Part shown: one piece after another, positions 8,976 through 18,774 of the stretch
How the letters are laid out: every line of letters starts with the position of its first letter
Numbering within the stretch: position 1 is the first letter of the stretch
Assembly: GCF_902728265.1 (NCBI RefSeq)
Contig: NZ_CACVBR010000011.1
Location: 29,289 to 93,288, forward strand
Reading direction: 5' to 3'
From: Chryseobacterium potabilaquae
GTDB taxonomy: Bacteria; Bacteroidota; Bacteroidia; Flavobacteriales; Weeksellaceae
Length of the DNA: 64,000 nucleotides
Notes under the pieces: model-generated
Told to the model about the DNA's origin: nothing
Databases searched by the model: none
What the model saw: the letters and a program-made list of their open reading frames with translations, nothing else
Translations under genes and position numbers: made by a program

Positions 8976-11900
8976 ATCTTTTTTCTAATTCCTTCATTCG
9001 CTCAGGTCTGACTTCATTTCTTTTATTATCTAATTTTTCAAGCCCCCCCTCTTTGTCTATTGCCTTTTGTTCTTTATAGGCACCTTCTCCAGAATTCTTT
9101 GGATTGTATTTATCTATTATCTCTGTTTTTCCCCCTCTGTTTCTACCGTCATTTGCTCCTTTACCTCTTTCCATTGGACTACGTTGTTTAGTTCTTCCAA
9201 TATACGGTTTGCCACTTTCTGTCTGATCTCCAGGGACTCTATAAATTTTTCCAGTTTCATTAGTATTTTCAACAACACTTTCTGGTTTTATATTTTCTAC
9301 GGCTTTATCCATAGTTTTGGGAGCCTTAGACTCACTGGCACTGTCAAATACTGAATCAAACCAATTAGCAATTTTTTCCCAAAATCCTGGGGGAGAAGGA
9401 GGTGTCGCTCTAGAAACAGTTATTGTTATAGGCTCAATTGGAACCTCTCTAATCATTGCTTCTGCTACTGGTGTAACAGGAATATTAGAGTTAGACATCA
9501 TCAAGAACTCAAAAGGTACTAATTCCAATCCTTCAAATTCCCGGCCCAGTCCTAGTTTATTCTCCTGAAAAGCATACGTAGAATTATAGGGAAATTTCTC
9601 ACTTAATGGATCAGTTGTGGCAAATCTCCCAATATCCGGCATATGGTTTCTCCATTTGAACGAGTAAAAACCTGTCTCTTGCAACTCTTGCCCTTGATAT
9701 TTATACTGATAGGCAGGATTACCACTCAGTATATTATATCCTTGATGCTTCAATCCAAACGGATAATAATTATTTTCTTCAAGAACTTCTACTCCTGATC
9801 CATTATTAAAATAGCTCAAACGCACATTTCCCAAATGGTCTGTATAGTTGTAAATATACTTATTTTTTACAAAATCAAAGTATCCTTCAGAGGTAGGTAC
9901 AAACTTTAATGAGGAAGATGAAGCCAATATATTGGAAGTACCACTATTATCATATTGAAAACCATCTAGATATTGTGTTTCTTTTGTAGTACCACCAAGA
10001 ATATAATTTTTTACAACCTTTACTCCATCTGCTCGATATACATAACGGGTAATAGCCGCATTTGAATTTCCTGAATTCGCTTTAATTTCTGATGGGAGAT
10101 TCAAAAAGTTATAGTTGATACTATTGATTCCTTTATCAGGATGACTGATCATATTACCATTATTATCATAACCTATAACATTTCCTCCTCCAGGATAGCC
10201 ATCTGTGTTTTGAGAAGCATCTGTTACTTTGGTTAATTTATTTCCTAAGTAGGTATAGCTAAGGTTATCAATCTGCATTGCCAGCCCATTCGTGTTCTTA
10301 GCATTTCGATATAAATGGGTAATATTCCCATTCACATCATATTCCATAGATTCCCCAAAATGATCTGCCTGAGGAAGGGTACCCAAAGGTTCAGCATAAT
10401 GACCATACAAGAGCCTGTTCAATGCATCATAATGATAGGCATATCTTTTTAAGATTCCATCATTGGAAGTCTTCCAGTCAATTTCTGCAATATTTCCATT
10501 GTATTTTGCAGGAGCAAGAGTAGTAAGTACAGGGTTGTTATATTTAATCTCATATCCAAATAATTTCCCATTCAAATTGGAAGGATCATTGATCTTAGTC
10601 ATCCATCCTCTGATATTGTATTTGTAATCTATAGTTTGAATTGGAGTGGTCGGACTTACTCCTCCTACTTTCTTAGTTTGTAATTGAGAAAGTTCATTAT
10701 AGGTATTCTGAGCTAAGATTTCCTCAGGATTACCATCTACTTTATGGGTATGTTTTAATAATCTATTTTGAGAATCATAAGTAAACATCTCGGTGATGAC
10801 TTTTTCAGTATCCGTATTCAATCTCTTATGTTTGGTAACTGTATTTTGAACTATTCCTGTAAAATCCAATTTGGATTCTGTTCTTGTGTACCCTCCCAAA
10901 TAATTGATGGAATGATTTCCTATCACTCTTCCTTTAGTATCATAATAGGTATAGTTCTTTGTCCAGTTGTCATTCTCAATATTCTTTACCAAGCTCATTA
11001 CAGCAAAGCTCTTGGTACTCTTTCCTCCACTTGTGGATGGATTATCTGTTAGGATAACTTCTCCCTGAATGCTTGTAGGAAAAGTTGGGTTAAAACTATA
11101 GAGAGGATAAGTATCATAATAGTTCACTGATAATACGGTTTCAAGATAAGGAAAGTGGTTATTGGTATATTGAATCGACATTCCATTCTTGGTAAATCCT
11201 TGAGGATTTCGGTTTTCAACAATCACATTGTTGGCAATCATATTCTGCATGTCTGATCGATGAGTCCCTCCTACGATTCCAGTGATGATCACTCTTCCAA
11301 ATAAATCATATTTATTGAAAAGCCATTTATTTTGTGCTCTCATGAGTTCATCCTGAGTAAAGACAAGGCGGTCTGCTTTATCATACACCATATGTTCCCA
11401 ACCTTTACCGGGAAGTTTCTTCTCCACCAATCTACTTCTTCCATCATAACGGTATTCATAAGCCAAAGCTTGTTGGTCTGCCAAGTCCCAGGTCTTCTTT
11501 TTTGAAAGAAGTGGTGGAATTACCCAGGCTAATTGATTGTATTCATTATAAACATAATAGGTATCTGCATTTTCAGTAGTACTTAATACTTTTCTTACCA
11601 AAAGCAATTGCCCTATACCATTTTTAAATTCAATGGTTTTATTCCCATCTTCATCAGTAACCGTATTCTTGTAAAGTTGGTTAGCTCCATAAGTTCCTTT
11701 ATATTCAATGGAGGATTTTGTAGCATTATTCTCCCAAATAGTTGTGGTGGTATATTTAATAACTTCATCTGCTATATTAGCACTATAATCAAACTTTACA
11801 GGCTTATTGGTCCAATCGTTTCCTACCTGAATTTGTTGTTGTAATCTATCTAATGGAGAGTTTTCCAATACTTTTTCTGAATAGATCTTTTCAGCTCCAT

Positions 11901-12246
11901 AAATAGAAGAAGCATTTCCCAAGGGATTGGAAACTATTGCTCCGTTTCCGGTTGATGACTGAGGAACCGGTAAATAATCTTTGGCTTGTCTTCCAAATGC
12001 ATCATATTCAATATGGGTGACTACATCTTTTCCTGATGGAGAAGCTTTAACATTAACTACCTGTTTAGGTCTTCCTAATCCATCGAAATACTGAACCGTT
12101 TCTGAGGTTTTAGGATTGGGTTGTGTCGGATCTGAAAGATACGTTTTTGAAGATACATAGTTTTCAGTAGGACTTAACTGAGCATGGAATAATCCTGCTA
12201 CAAAAAAAGTACTGACCGATATAATTGTTTTAAATTTCCTGTTCAT
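8953..12246 (-). CDS. DUF6443 RHS-repeat protein with C-terminal GIY-YIG-like nuclease toxin
   Basis: A 1097-residue polymorphic toxin. Residues 1-22 are a signal peptide ending in FHAQ. The DUF6443-type region follows (about 30-170), with the motifs [12 protein letters not shown] and EYDAFGRQ, then YD repeats, then the RHS core at about 825-905 ([48 protein letters not shown]). After a Pro/Ser-rich linker, the last 99 residues form a variable tip: KIY at 1000-1002, PYIGRT around 1014-1019, Arg1027, Glu1059 in KEQKAID, and a [11 protein letters not shown] ending. This spacing resembles GIY-YIG/URI nucleases, so DNA or RNA cutting is likely. The nuclease call is by eye. It starts 2 bases after the upstream RHS gene and overlaps the putative immunity gene. 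Confidence 0.85.
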   Translation of the reverse strand: MNRKFKTIISVSTFFVAGLFHAQLSPTENYVSSKTYLSDPTQPNPKTSETVQYFDGLGRPKQVVNVKASPSGKDVVTHIEYDAFGRQAKDYLPVPQSSTGNGAIVSNPLGNASSIYGAEKIYSEKVLENSPLDRLQQQIQVGNDWTNKPVKFDYSANIADEVIKYTTTTIWENNATKSSIEYKGTYGANQLYKNTVTDEDGNKTIEFKNGIGQLLLVRKVLSTTENADTYYVYNEYNQLAWVIPPLLSKKKTWDLADQQALAYEYRYDGRSRLVEKKLPGKGWEHMVYDKADRLVFTQDELMRAQNKWLFNKYDLFGRVIITGIVGGTHRSDMQNMIANNVIVENRNPQGFTKNGMSIQYTNNHFPYLETVLSVNYYDTYPLYSFNPTFPTSIQGEVILTDNPSTSGGKSTKSFAVMSLVKNIENDNWTKNYTYYDTKGRVIGNHSINYLGGYTRTESKLDFTGIVQNTVTKHKRLNTDTEKVITEMFTYDSQNRLLKHTHKVDGNPEEILAQNTYNELSQLQTKKVGGVSPTTPIQTIDYKYNIRGWMTKINDPSNLNGKLFGYEIKYNNPVLTTLAPAKYNGNIAEIDWKTSNDGILKRYAYHYDALNRLLYGHYAEPLGTLPQADHFGESMEYDVNGNITHLYRNAKNTNGLAMQIDNLSYTYLGNKLTKVTDASQNTDGYPGGGNVIGYDNNGNMISHPDKGINSINYNFLNLPSEIKANSGNSNAAITRYVYRADGVKVVKNYILGGTTKETQYLDGFQYDNSGTSNILASSSSLKFVPTSEGYFDFVKNKYIYNYTDHLGNVRLSYFNNGSGVEVLEENNYYPFGLKHQGYNILSGNPAYQYKYQGQELQETGFYSFKWRNHMPDIGRFATTDPLSEKFPYNSTYAFQENKLGLGREFEGLELVPFEFLMMSNSNIPVTPVAEAMIREVPIEPITITVSRATPPSPPGFWEKIANWFDSVFDSASESKAPKTMDKAVENIKPESVVENTNETGKIYRVPGDQTESGKPYIGRTKQRSPMERGKGANDGRNRGGKTEIIDKYNPKNSGEGAYKEQKAIDKEGGLEKLDNKRNEVRPERMKELEKRYGNNEHI

Positions 12247-12248
12247 TA

Positions 12249-15200
12249 TTAGTTCTTGTAATTGTATTTATATTCTTTCAACACTTTGCCATTCACATCA
12301 ACTACTTTTTCAAGTCTATTAGCCGAATCATAGATATAGTTTTCTCTGACTCCTGATGTTGGGGTAATACTTGTCACTCCGATTTGAGGATTGTAAGTAT
12401 AGGTTGTAATCTGTGTAGTCATCAAAGCCGGTAAGTTTCTAAAGGCATCCAATGCAGTAATTAGAGCATTTTTCGAAGTTTCTGTACCCTGTACAGCATC
12501 GGTATCTGAAGCAGAAGCAATTCCGGTAATTAATCCCGATACCTGATTATACATGGCTCCTTCTATCTTAGCAATAGGCTGAGTTTGATCATATCCCCAG
12601 ATAAGAGATACAGGAATTCCATCTTTTGTGGTATACTGTTGAAGATTTCCTTTTGAATCATATAAATCATAGGTTACTTCGGTTGAAGATCCATTCAAAA
12701 GATCATAAGTCAGTGTGGCACTTGGATAAATATTTGCAGCATGATCATATTTTGTTTCTGATTTTGATATGGCCTTAGTTGTTCCGTTTACTGTTTGTGT
12801 AATAGCTGTCTCCAAGGGAGTATCTACTATATTGGCATTGATCAGCTTTTGGTTTGCTTTTTCATGAGCGTACTTATAGGTTGTTTCTGTTATCCTTCCG
12901 TCAGCCTGGATGTTTTTAAGTTTTGATACATTCAGTCCATTAGCCGATTGGTAGGAATAATCTGTTGTAGATGAAATCAGATTATTATTGAGTATCTCAC
13001 TTATCACTGTTTTAGAAGGAGAAAATGAACCTCCATATAGCTTAAAGAAATATCTCGAAAACACCCTGTCTGTCACATAGGTCACAAAATTATTCGGAAT
13101 GACTTCAGAAATATCAACAAAGTCAGTAGTGGACGATTTAATCTTCACAAAATTCTGATCATACATTTCCTGCTTATACAACTTTCCTCTTTTGTAGTTG
13201 TTGGAACGATAAGGCAAGTTGATATTTCCCATATTGGGCGGAGAATAAGAGATTGGACTTGTCACTCCTGTATTATTATACACTTCTTTAAAATTCGGAT
13301 CATCAGGATACATTTTGTAATCTGTAAAATAAGATTTGGTATATCCCTTATTATTTTCTATTTCCGTGACTTCTGAATACAGAACGGGAGAGGAATTCAT
13401 GGACGTTTCAATTATATTACTGGAATACACCTGAAGAGTCTCTTTGGTTTTAGGTCCTGCCTGTGTTTTCAGATAATCCAGATTTCTATAATAATTTGAT
13501 AATATCCCGCTGGATTTTGTGTTTACTGCATTGGGAGCATAATTGCTGATATATTTATACTCCTTTAATCCTACTTGTGTTCCATCATTGGAATAATTGA
13601 TAATCTTTTGGATACGTCCACCTCCTACAGAACCTACGGATGGTACCAATACCTTTTTAAATTGCGAGGCAGAGTTTCTGTCAATCTTTTCACTGTACTG
13701 ATGCGGCTCATAGATAAACTCACTTTTCCCCTTCGTAGGATACGTAATAGTTTTTATCAAACCTACTGAGCATAAAGCAGGATTTGAATCTCTGGTATTA
13801 TCGGTAATCGTATAGTCCCCTGTATTTTTATCCAAGGTGAAATTGGGAACAAGTTTTGACATAGGCTTATTATTCCAATAGCCCCAATAATCGATAAGTC
13901 CCGTACTATCATCCGGAAGCTCCTCTTTATTATAATAATCGAAATTGTACTGCTGAAAATATTCCAATGATAATTTGTCTTTTCTGAACATTTTCACAGT
14001 CTCTAAAAAGAAATAATCTTGATTTCTGTAATAATTAAGATTCACAGTCTTAATAAGACGCCCTCCGGTAATATTATAAAAATTAATATTTTTAAGTTTT
14101 AATGAAGGAATAGCTGATATTAAATACTTTTCATATCTCTCATAATCAAAGGAAACAATTGTTTTTCCATTAAAGAGAACTGTATTGGGAAAGCTTTTTT
14201 TAGTAGCGGAATAAGACCGTTGATGATTCTCCACTGAATTGTTTGAATTTCCCCAACGTACAGTCCCATCAAACAATAAATTTCCTGCACTATAACTTTC
14301 ATTCGTTACACTAAATTCTTGCTTGAAAATAATATTACGATCAAACATAAGCTGAAACGGTTCCTGTAATGTAAGAATGTCATCATTATTGACACAAAAA
14401 TTTCTATCCCCGGAATTAGCATTTACCGTACGGTATTTTATTTCTAATATATCAGAATTAGGATATTCTATTTTATAAAGATTCCATGCTGTAATGGTAA
14501 ATCTGTTTTCAGCCTCTGCCGGATTCAGGTTATAGGATATTTCCAGGTTTTCGTAATTCCCTCCGAAATAATATTGAATCCCTTTTTCATCCGTTATTTT
14601 TATGGTAGTTGTTTGGGTAAGGCATTTAGCCCCATTTTGTAATTTAGGATGGAGTGGTTGCTTACTGGAGAGTCCTGAAATATCAATTTTCAGATTTTTA
14701 TTATCAGAGATAATAATGGGTTTCATATCATTTCCGATAAAGAAATATCCATTATTTCCCATGAAATTAAAACTAAATTTATCAGGTTCCAATTCAAAAC
14801 TATGGTTTCCACACTTGATTCCTTTACCTCCGTATCCGGCAGGAAGAGAGGGATAATTTGAGTTGTAGATGTCAATATTGTTTTTATTGCATGTTTTGAC
14901 TCCTTCCAAATATCCGTACAATCGATCGGAAAACTTAGGGAAATCAGAAAAAAGGTCATCAGCAACGCCTCTTACCTCCCTGCTTATCGTTCCTCCTATA
15001 TCCAGTGACCAATCCAGCCCTACATAATTGGATTTTTTCGCAGGAACAAATCCTGTCCCATAATAATTCAGACTTATATCATACCCATTTCCATTATAAA
15101 GATCATCGTAACGAAATAAATTAATATTATAAGAGGTACTTCCTGAATTGAGGCTGACAGGAATATTCCCAAATTTTTCAATATTGTAGGTTTGAGGAGA

Positions 15201-15293
15201 TTTAATGGTAGGTATTATTTGTGCATAATAAGATGATATGGATAAAGTAGTAATAGCTATTATTCCTCTGCATTTATTCTTGAATATGTTCAT
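12249..15293 (-). CDS. Secreted RHS-repeat family protein, N-terminal partner
   Basis: A 1014-residue protein with a signal peptide (about residues 1-24, ending SSYYAQ). The N-terminal third resembles the insecticidal-toxin/SpvB-type shell start seen in Chryseobacterium RHS loci (a [16 protein letters not shown] segment, then [10 protein letters not shown]). The C-terminal 200 residues carry YD-type repeats ([36 protein letters not shown]) and end abruptly without an RHS core or toxin tip. The next gene, 2 bases downstream, supplies the core and tip. The two proteins may thus be a split cage, one half each, or successive exported subunits. The gene begins 8 bases after the T9SS-sorted gene. 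The split-cage view is inference. Confidence 0.8.
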   Translation of the reverse strand: MNIFKNKCRGIIAITTLSISSYYAQIIPTIKSPQTYNIEKFGNIPVSLNSGSTSYNINLFRYDDLYNGNGYDISLNYYGTGFVPAKKSNYVGLDWSLDIGGTISREVRGVADDLFSDFPKFSDRLYGYLEGVKTCNKNNIDIYNSNYPSLPAGYGGKGIKCGNHSFELEPDKFSFNFMGNNGYFFIGNDMKPIIISDNKNLKIDISGLSSKQPLHPKLQNGAKCLTQTTTIKITDEKGIQYYFGGNYENLEISYNLNPAEAENRFTITAWNLYKIEYPNSDILEIKYRTVNANSGDRNFCVNNDDILTLQEPFQLMFDRNIIFKQEFSVTNESYSAGNLLFDGTVRWGNSNNSVENHQRSYSATKKSFPNTVLFNGKTIVSFDYERYEKYLISAIPSLKLKNINFYNITGGRLIKTVNLNYYRNQDYFFLETVKMFRKDKLSLEYFQQYNFDYYNKEELPDDSTGLIDYWGYWNNKPMSKLVPNFTLDKNTGDYTITDNTRDSNPALCSVGLIKTITYPTKGKSEFIYEPHQYSEKIDRNSASQFKKVLVPSVGSVGGGRIQKIINYSNDGTQVGLKEYKYISNYAPNAVNTKSSGILSNYYRNLDYLKTQAGPKTKETLQVYSSNIIETSMNSSPVLYSEVTEIENNKGYTKSYFTDYKMYPDDPNFKEVYNNTGVTSPISYSPPNMGNINLPYRSNNYKRGKLYKQEMYDQNFVKIKSSTTDFVDISEVIPNNFVTYVTDRVFSRYFFKLYGGSFSPSKTVISEILNNNLISSTTDYSYQSANGLNVSKLKNIQADGRITETTYKYAHEKANQKLINANIVDTPLETAITQTVNGTTKAISKSETKYDHAANIYPSATLTYDLLNGSSTEVTYDLYDSKGNLQQYTTKDGIPVSLIWGYDQTQPIAKIEGAMYNQVSGLITGIASASDTDAVQGTETSKNALITALDAFRNLPALMTTQITTYTYNPQIGVTSITPTSGVRENYIYDSANRLEKVVDVNGKVLKEYKYNYKN

Positions 15294-15301
15294 ACTTATA
15301 T

Positions 15302-16846
15302 TTATTTCTTAATCAATTTTGCGTTTGCTGTTTTATGGGTATCGGTTTTAATGGTAATCAAATACGCCCCCTGACTCAGTGGTTGTGTGTTGATCTTAGT
15401 CACCTGATTCTTGGTCTTTAGACTTTGTAATTGTCTTCCGCTCATATCATATAAGATGATGTCTGCTTCTTTGAAATCAAAACCTATCTCTACGTAAGCA
15501 TAGTCTGATACAGGATTCGGATAAATCTTAATATCCTGCTTTTCTATTAATTGATCAATTTGTTTATCTCCTAACTTGATAATTTTCCAGTTTTCCTTTC
15601 CTAATTCCTCACCACTTGTTCCTGCTAATACAATAGAACCATCTTTGTTAAGTGTAATATCAGAGAGTTTTTCCTCCTTTTTCTTTGAATCTCCCTTTAC
15701 ATATTTTCTCCATTGTTCATTACCATTTGGGTCAAGGTATAGCATCCAAAATGTACCATCATTAGCTTCAATTTTACCCTCTGCCTGAGTATAACCTCCT
15801 AATAATATTCCTTTTGAAGATTTATCATCTGATGCATGAAATACACTCATCCCTCTTAGCACATCTCTGTTTTTAAAATTGTAAGATTTTTGCCAGATTT
15901 CATCGCCTCTTTCATCCAGTGAGATCAGCCACACATCTGTTCCTTCTTCAAGCCCTACACTTTTATTGCCTGACTTTTCAGATCGAGACTCACCACCAAT
16001 GAGATAGCCTGATGAAGTTAAAGCCAATGTTCTAAGATGGTCATCATCTCTGCCTCCAAAATTCTTTTCCCATTCTACTTTATTTTCTTTATTCAATTTG
16101 ACAATCCAATAATCTCCTTCGCCATAATTATCGGTTTTCTTTGATCCACTGGCTTTACTTCTAGAATATATTCCTAATAAAGCTCCACCATCACGTGTTG
16201 GAATCATCTTTTCAACTTCATCAATTCCGTTACCCCCTAAAATAAGTTGGGATAATTCTTTCCCGTTTTTATCCAATCTTACAATAAGAACATCTTTTGA
16301 TCCATATCCTTTATCAGAGTTTTGGATATTCCCTGCCACAAAAAATCCTAAATCGGTAGTTTGAATAACAGCTCTCGCTTCTTCCTCAGCAGCTGAACCT
16401 ACTGTTTTTTGCCAAAGTTCATCTCCAAATTCATTAATTCTAATGAGCCATATGTCGGAACCTCCTTTGGATTCTTCTTTTTTATCCAGCCCTTTGCTTG
16501 AGTAAGAAGTGCCGGCAAGAAGAAATCCTCCATCTTGAGTAGCAACAGTTGCTGATAAAAAATCATGATTATCCCCTGAGAAATATTTCTCCCAGATTTG
16601 TTCTCCTTGCTGATTGAACTTGATCAAATGAAAATTGTAGCCCTTGTTTTGTTTGTTGCCTACATTTTGAAGCTCTTGGGCCTGGATAGAACTTCCTGTA
16701 ATTAAGTATTGCCTATCAAGAGTTGTAGTGATCTGACTTAAAAAATCCTGGGTTGAGGATTGAATATCTCTTTGCCAGACGACTTCCTGTGAAAAAAACA
16801 CAGGAATAGCGCATAGGTACAGCGCACCGAAGTAAAGTTTTTTCAT
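15302..16846 (-). CDS. T9SS type A sorting-domain protein with propeller-like repeats
   Basis: A 514-residue exported protein, first gene of the RHS cassette. A signal peptide covers about residues 1-19. Residues 25-430 consist of about seven repeats of 50-60 residues, each with a WQK/WEK strand, a DGG-type turn (QDGGFLLAG, RDGGALLG) and a DIWLIRLNE/KLNKE strand, as in beta-propeller sequences. The last 75 residues are a type A sorting domain: KIYPNPVSDY, DIILYDMSGRQL and LSQGAYLITI. Known T9SS cargo with this domain crosses the outer membrane and is released or anchored at the surface. Because it heads the operon of a toxin, it may display or stabilise the RHS proteins; that link is inference. 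Confidence 0.88.
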   Translation of the reverse strand: MKKLYFGALYLCAIPVFFSQEVVWQRDIQSSTQDFLSQITTTLDRQYLITGSSIQAQELQNVGNKQNKGYNFHLIKFNQQGEQIWEKYFSGDNHDFLSATVATQDGGFLLAGTSYSSKGLDKKEESKGGSDIWLIRINEFGDELWQKTVGSAAEEEARAVIQTTDLGFFVAGNIQNSDKGYGSKDVLIVRLDKNGKELSQLILGGNGIDEVEKMIPTRDGGALLGIYSRSKASGSKKTDNYGEGDYWIVKLNKENKVEWEKNFGGRDDDHLRTLALTSSGYLIGGESRSEKSGNKSVGLEEGTDVWLISLDERGDEIWQKSYNFKNRDVLRGMSVFHASDDKSSKGILLGGYTQAEGKIEANDGTFWMLYLDPNGNEQWRKYVKGDSKKKEEKLSDITLNKDGSIVLAGTSGEELGKENWKIIKLGDKQIDQLIEKQDIKIYPNPVSDYAYVEIGFDFKEADIILYDMSGRQLQSLKTKNQVTKINTQPLSQGAYLITIKTDTHKTANAKLIKK

Positions 16847-17047
16847 TGTTTTATTTTTTTAGTTTGGAACTTAAACGTTCATTTTATTTCTCAAAACAGG
16901 GAAAACCCATATTTTATATTGATTATTTAGAGAGGTTATCCATTCCCGTTTTATGGGTGTAATCTTGAATTTTGCCCATGAATAAAGGCTTCTATAATAA
17001 TTTTGATTTCATTTTATAAGTAATTGTATGTGTATTATTTAAGTTTA

Positions 17048-17055
17048 CAAAAGTA
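17048..17055 (-). promoter_or_regulatory. Candidate promoter of the T9SS/RHS operon
   Basis: An exact Bacteroidetes -7 box TACTTTTG (TAnnTTTG) lies on the minus strand about 200 bases before the first ATG of the cassette. No convincing -33 TTTG is at the expected distance. If used, the mRNA would have an unusually long 5' leader of about 195 bases. The intergenic stretch 16847-17357 otherwise holds only the inverted repeats listed separately. Confidence 0.4.
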
Positions 17056-17143
17056 ACATCTTTAGGTTGTTGTTAAAAATTCCTGCACATGAGATTTATT
17101 AGGCCCGTCTATCTTATGATCTTTGCAAAGATATTTCTTACAA

Positions 17144-17160
17144 ACGTCAAAACTTGACGT
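17144..17160. repeat. Short inverted repeat, possible operator or integrase arm site
   Basis: ACGTCAA and TTGACGT flank a 3-base spacer, a perfect 7-base dyad. A 10-base palindrome CTTTGCAAAG lies just upstream at 17121-17130. Both sit between the RHS operon promoter region and the integrase gene. The size fits a dimeric regulator site; no regulator gene is adjacent. Confidence 0.4.
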
Positions 17161-17250
17161 ATTATATTAATGTGTTAAAAAACTTTTTTATAGGGAATAT
17201 CTCAATTTTTATAATTAGCTTTAAAGAGAGGTGCTTCTATAATTATTATT

Positions 17251-17285
17251 ATAATTCACAGGAGATGTGTACTCCTGTGAATTAT
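17251..17285. repeat. Perfect 14-base inverted repeat downstream of the integrase
   Basis: Arms ATAATTCACAGGAG and CTCCTGTGAATTAT enclose a 7-base loop. It starts 73 bases after the integrase stop codon. Neither side has a clear T-run, so it is not a classic terminator, although a factor-assisted terminator for the integrase mRNA is possible. Other options are a recombination-related site or an RNA stem in an unannotated transcript. Confidence 0.7.
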
Positions 17286-17357
17286 GAAGAGGGTGTTTTG
17301 AAAATTAGGAAGTTAACTGGATGTATTCCTTTAGAAGATTATCAGTGGCGAGAATGT

Positions 17358-18512
17358 TTAAAATTTAGGTAAAGAAATTTTACTCGCTTCTTCGAATCTT
17401 TTAATTTTTATAGCTTTAGCATAAATTTCCGTTATTTTTTCATCAGAATGTCTAAATATTTCTTTTACTGTCTTTAAGTCCATGCCAGCTTTTATTTTAT
17501 CATCTGCTCCTTTATGTTTTAAAGAATAAAGATTTTTATTAATACCTAGTTCTTTTTTTATTAATGTATTCCATAGTTTTGTAGCGGTATCTCTTTTTAT
17601 AGAATAAGGGTTTGGGCTAAACCATTTTTCTTTTTTGTGCTTACCACCTCTTTTTCTATATGTTCCAAATAGAAAGAAATTTGGGTTAGAAAAATTAAAA
17701 TCTCTGATTAATTCTTTTAAATTACCTAAGATTGGAACATAGCTGTCATTTTCATTTTTGGTAATTTCTGCAGGCAAAAAAATTAGATTACTATTCAAAT
17801 CAATATATTTACATCTTATTTGTGTTAATTCATATGGCCTTATTCCACAATAATATATGAATGAACAATAAACATAAAAATTATAGTTTTTATCTTTTAG
17901 AAATTCAAAAACTTTTTGATGTTCCTGATCAGTTAGAGTAATATTGCTTTCTTTTTTTTCTTCTTTTTGTGATCTTATATCTCTTACAGGGTTAAACTCA
18001 ATTAATTCCCATTCAACAAGTTCAGAAAATATAGATTTAATATACCCAAGATGCTTATTGTAGTTTTTGGCTGTCCAATTTCTTGTTAATTGAAGATGAT
18101 CTAAAATTGATTTAATATGCACTCTTTGACACTCAAATATAGTAAGATTGCTAAATTTTAAATACAAAATAGAGGATTTAAAAAAGTTAATAGTACAGGA
18201 ATAATCATGATATGATTTTGGAGCAAGGACACTCTTCTTTTTATCCAAAGCAAAATCAAGAGCTTCGCAAAATAATTTCTTTTCAGTTTTATGGGTTTTA
18301 ATTTTAATAGGAACCCAGCCACTTTTTAACCTTCTTTCAAGATCAATTTTGTATGCTTCACAATAAAGTCTTCTTTCATTAAGGTCAACTTTATTATTTA
18401 TACCTTTGTAGATTTTGTTTATAATCTTTTTATTGGTGGGATCATAGATGTAAACATACCAGCGTTCGGTAATGTTTTCTGGCGAATAAACTCGCACTTC
18501 AAAATTTTTCAT
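17358..18512 (-). CDS. Tyrosine recombinase / phage-type integrase
   Basis: A 384-residue site-specific recombinase (ATG at 18512; an in-frame TTG ten codons earlier is less likely). The N-terminal part is an arm-binding and SAM-like core-binding region with a phage-integrase layout. Numbered from the upstream TTG, the catalytic Arg I is Arg235 in YYCGIRPYELT. The box II segment reads LYSLKHKG, so the usual HxxR is replaced by Tyr339 and Lys342, a form I know from Bacteroidetes integrases. The third-box His is His365 (FRHSD) and the nucleophile is Tyr374 (EIYAKA). The gene reads away from tRNA-Ser, 112 bases from the tRNA 3' end, the usual position when an element has inserted into the tRNA end. 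It marks a likely island or prophage edge. Confidence 0.88.
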   Translation of the reverse strand: MKNFEVRVYSPENITERWYVYIYDPTNKKIINKIYKGINNKVDLNERRLYCEAYKIDLERRLKSGWVPIKIKTHKTEKKLFCEALDFALDKKKSVLAPKSYHDYSCTINFFKSSILYLKFSNLTIFECQRVHIKSILDHLQLTRNWTAKNYNKHLGYIKSIFSELVEWELIEFNPVRDIRSQKEEKKESNITLTDQEHQKVFEFLKDKNYNFYVYCSFIYYCGIRPYELTQIRCKYIDLNSNLIFLPAEITKNENDSYVPILGNLKELIRDFNFSNPNFFLFGTYRKRGGKHKKEKWFSPNPYSIKRDTATKLWNTLIKKELGINKNLYSLKHKGADDKIKAGMDLKTVKEIFRHSDEKITEIYAKAIKIKRFEEASKISLPKF

Positions 18513-18624
18513 TTCACAAAAAAGTTGTGAACACTTGGGCAAGATTTGAAAAACTTTACTCTAATTTACTCTTTTATTTTTACTCTGATTTAAAACATTG
18601 TAAATCAGGCTGTTGTAAAATTTG

Positions 18625-18711
18625 CAGAGAGGAAGGGATTCGAACCCTCGATACAGTTACCCGTATACTACCTTTCCAGGGTAGCTCCTTCAACCACTCG
18701 GACACCTCTCT
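18625..18711 (-). tRNA. tRNA-Ser (anticodon GGA)
   Basis: An 87-base class II tRNA. The acceptor stem pairs AGAGAGG with CCTCTCT. The anticodon arm is CTACC, loop CTGGAAA, GGTAG, giving anticodon GGA, which reads UCC and UCU. A long variable arm lies between the anticodon and T arms, as expected for serine. The T loop is TTCGAAT. The discriminator is G, and CCA is not encoded (CAAA follows). The integrase is directly downstream, so the 3' half is a plausible attachment site. Confidence 0.96.
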
Positions 18712-18729
18712 TTGTTGATTTTGAGATTG

Positions 18730-18760
18730 CAAAAATAAAGTAAATTATTGGAATTGCAAA
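18730..18760 (-). promoter_or_regulatory. Promoter of tRNA-Ser
   Basis: The minus strand has a -33 TTTG (18760-18757) and an exact -7 box TATTTTTG (18737-18730) separated by 19 bases, 18 bases before the tRNA 5' end. This is the best-matching Bacteroidetes promoter in the window. Confidence 0.75.
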
Positions 18761-18774
18761 TTATTACCATAAAA

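Noticed and set aside
9067..9568. Plus-strand open frames opposite the RHS toxin gene
   Set aside because: They lie entirely antisense to a well-supported coding region and have no family features.
17154..17372. A 72-codon plus-strand open frame between the RHS operon and the integrase
   Set aside because: It runs across the perfect inverted repeat and into the end of the integrase gene, has a Phe/Ile/Tyr-rich composition expected from AT-rich random sequence and no start context.
18527..18718. A small plus-strand frame over tRNA-Ser
   Set aside because: It is an antisense reading of the tRNA and the 5' region of the integrase gene.
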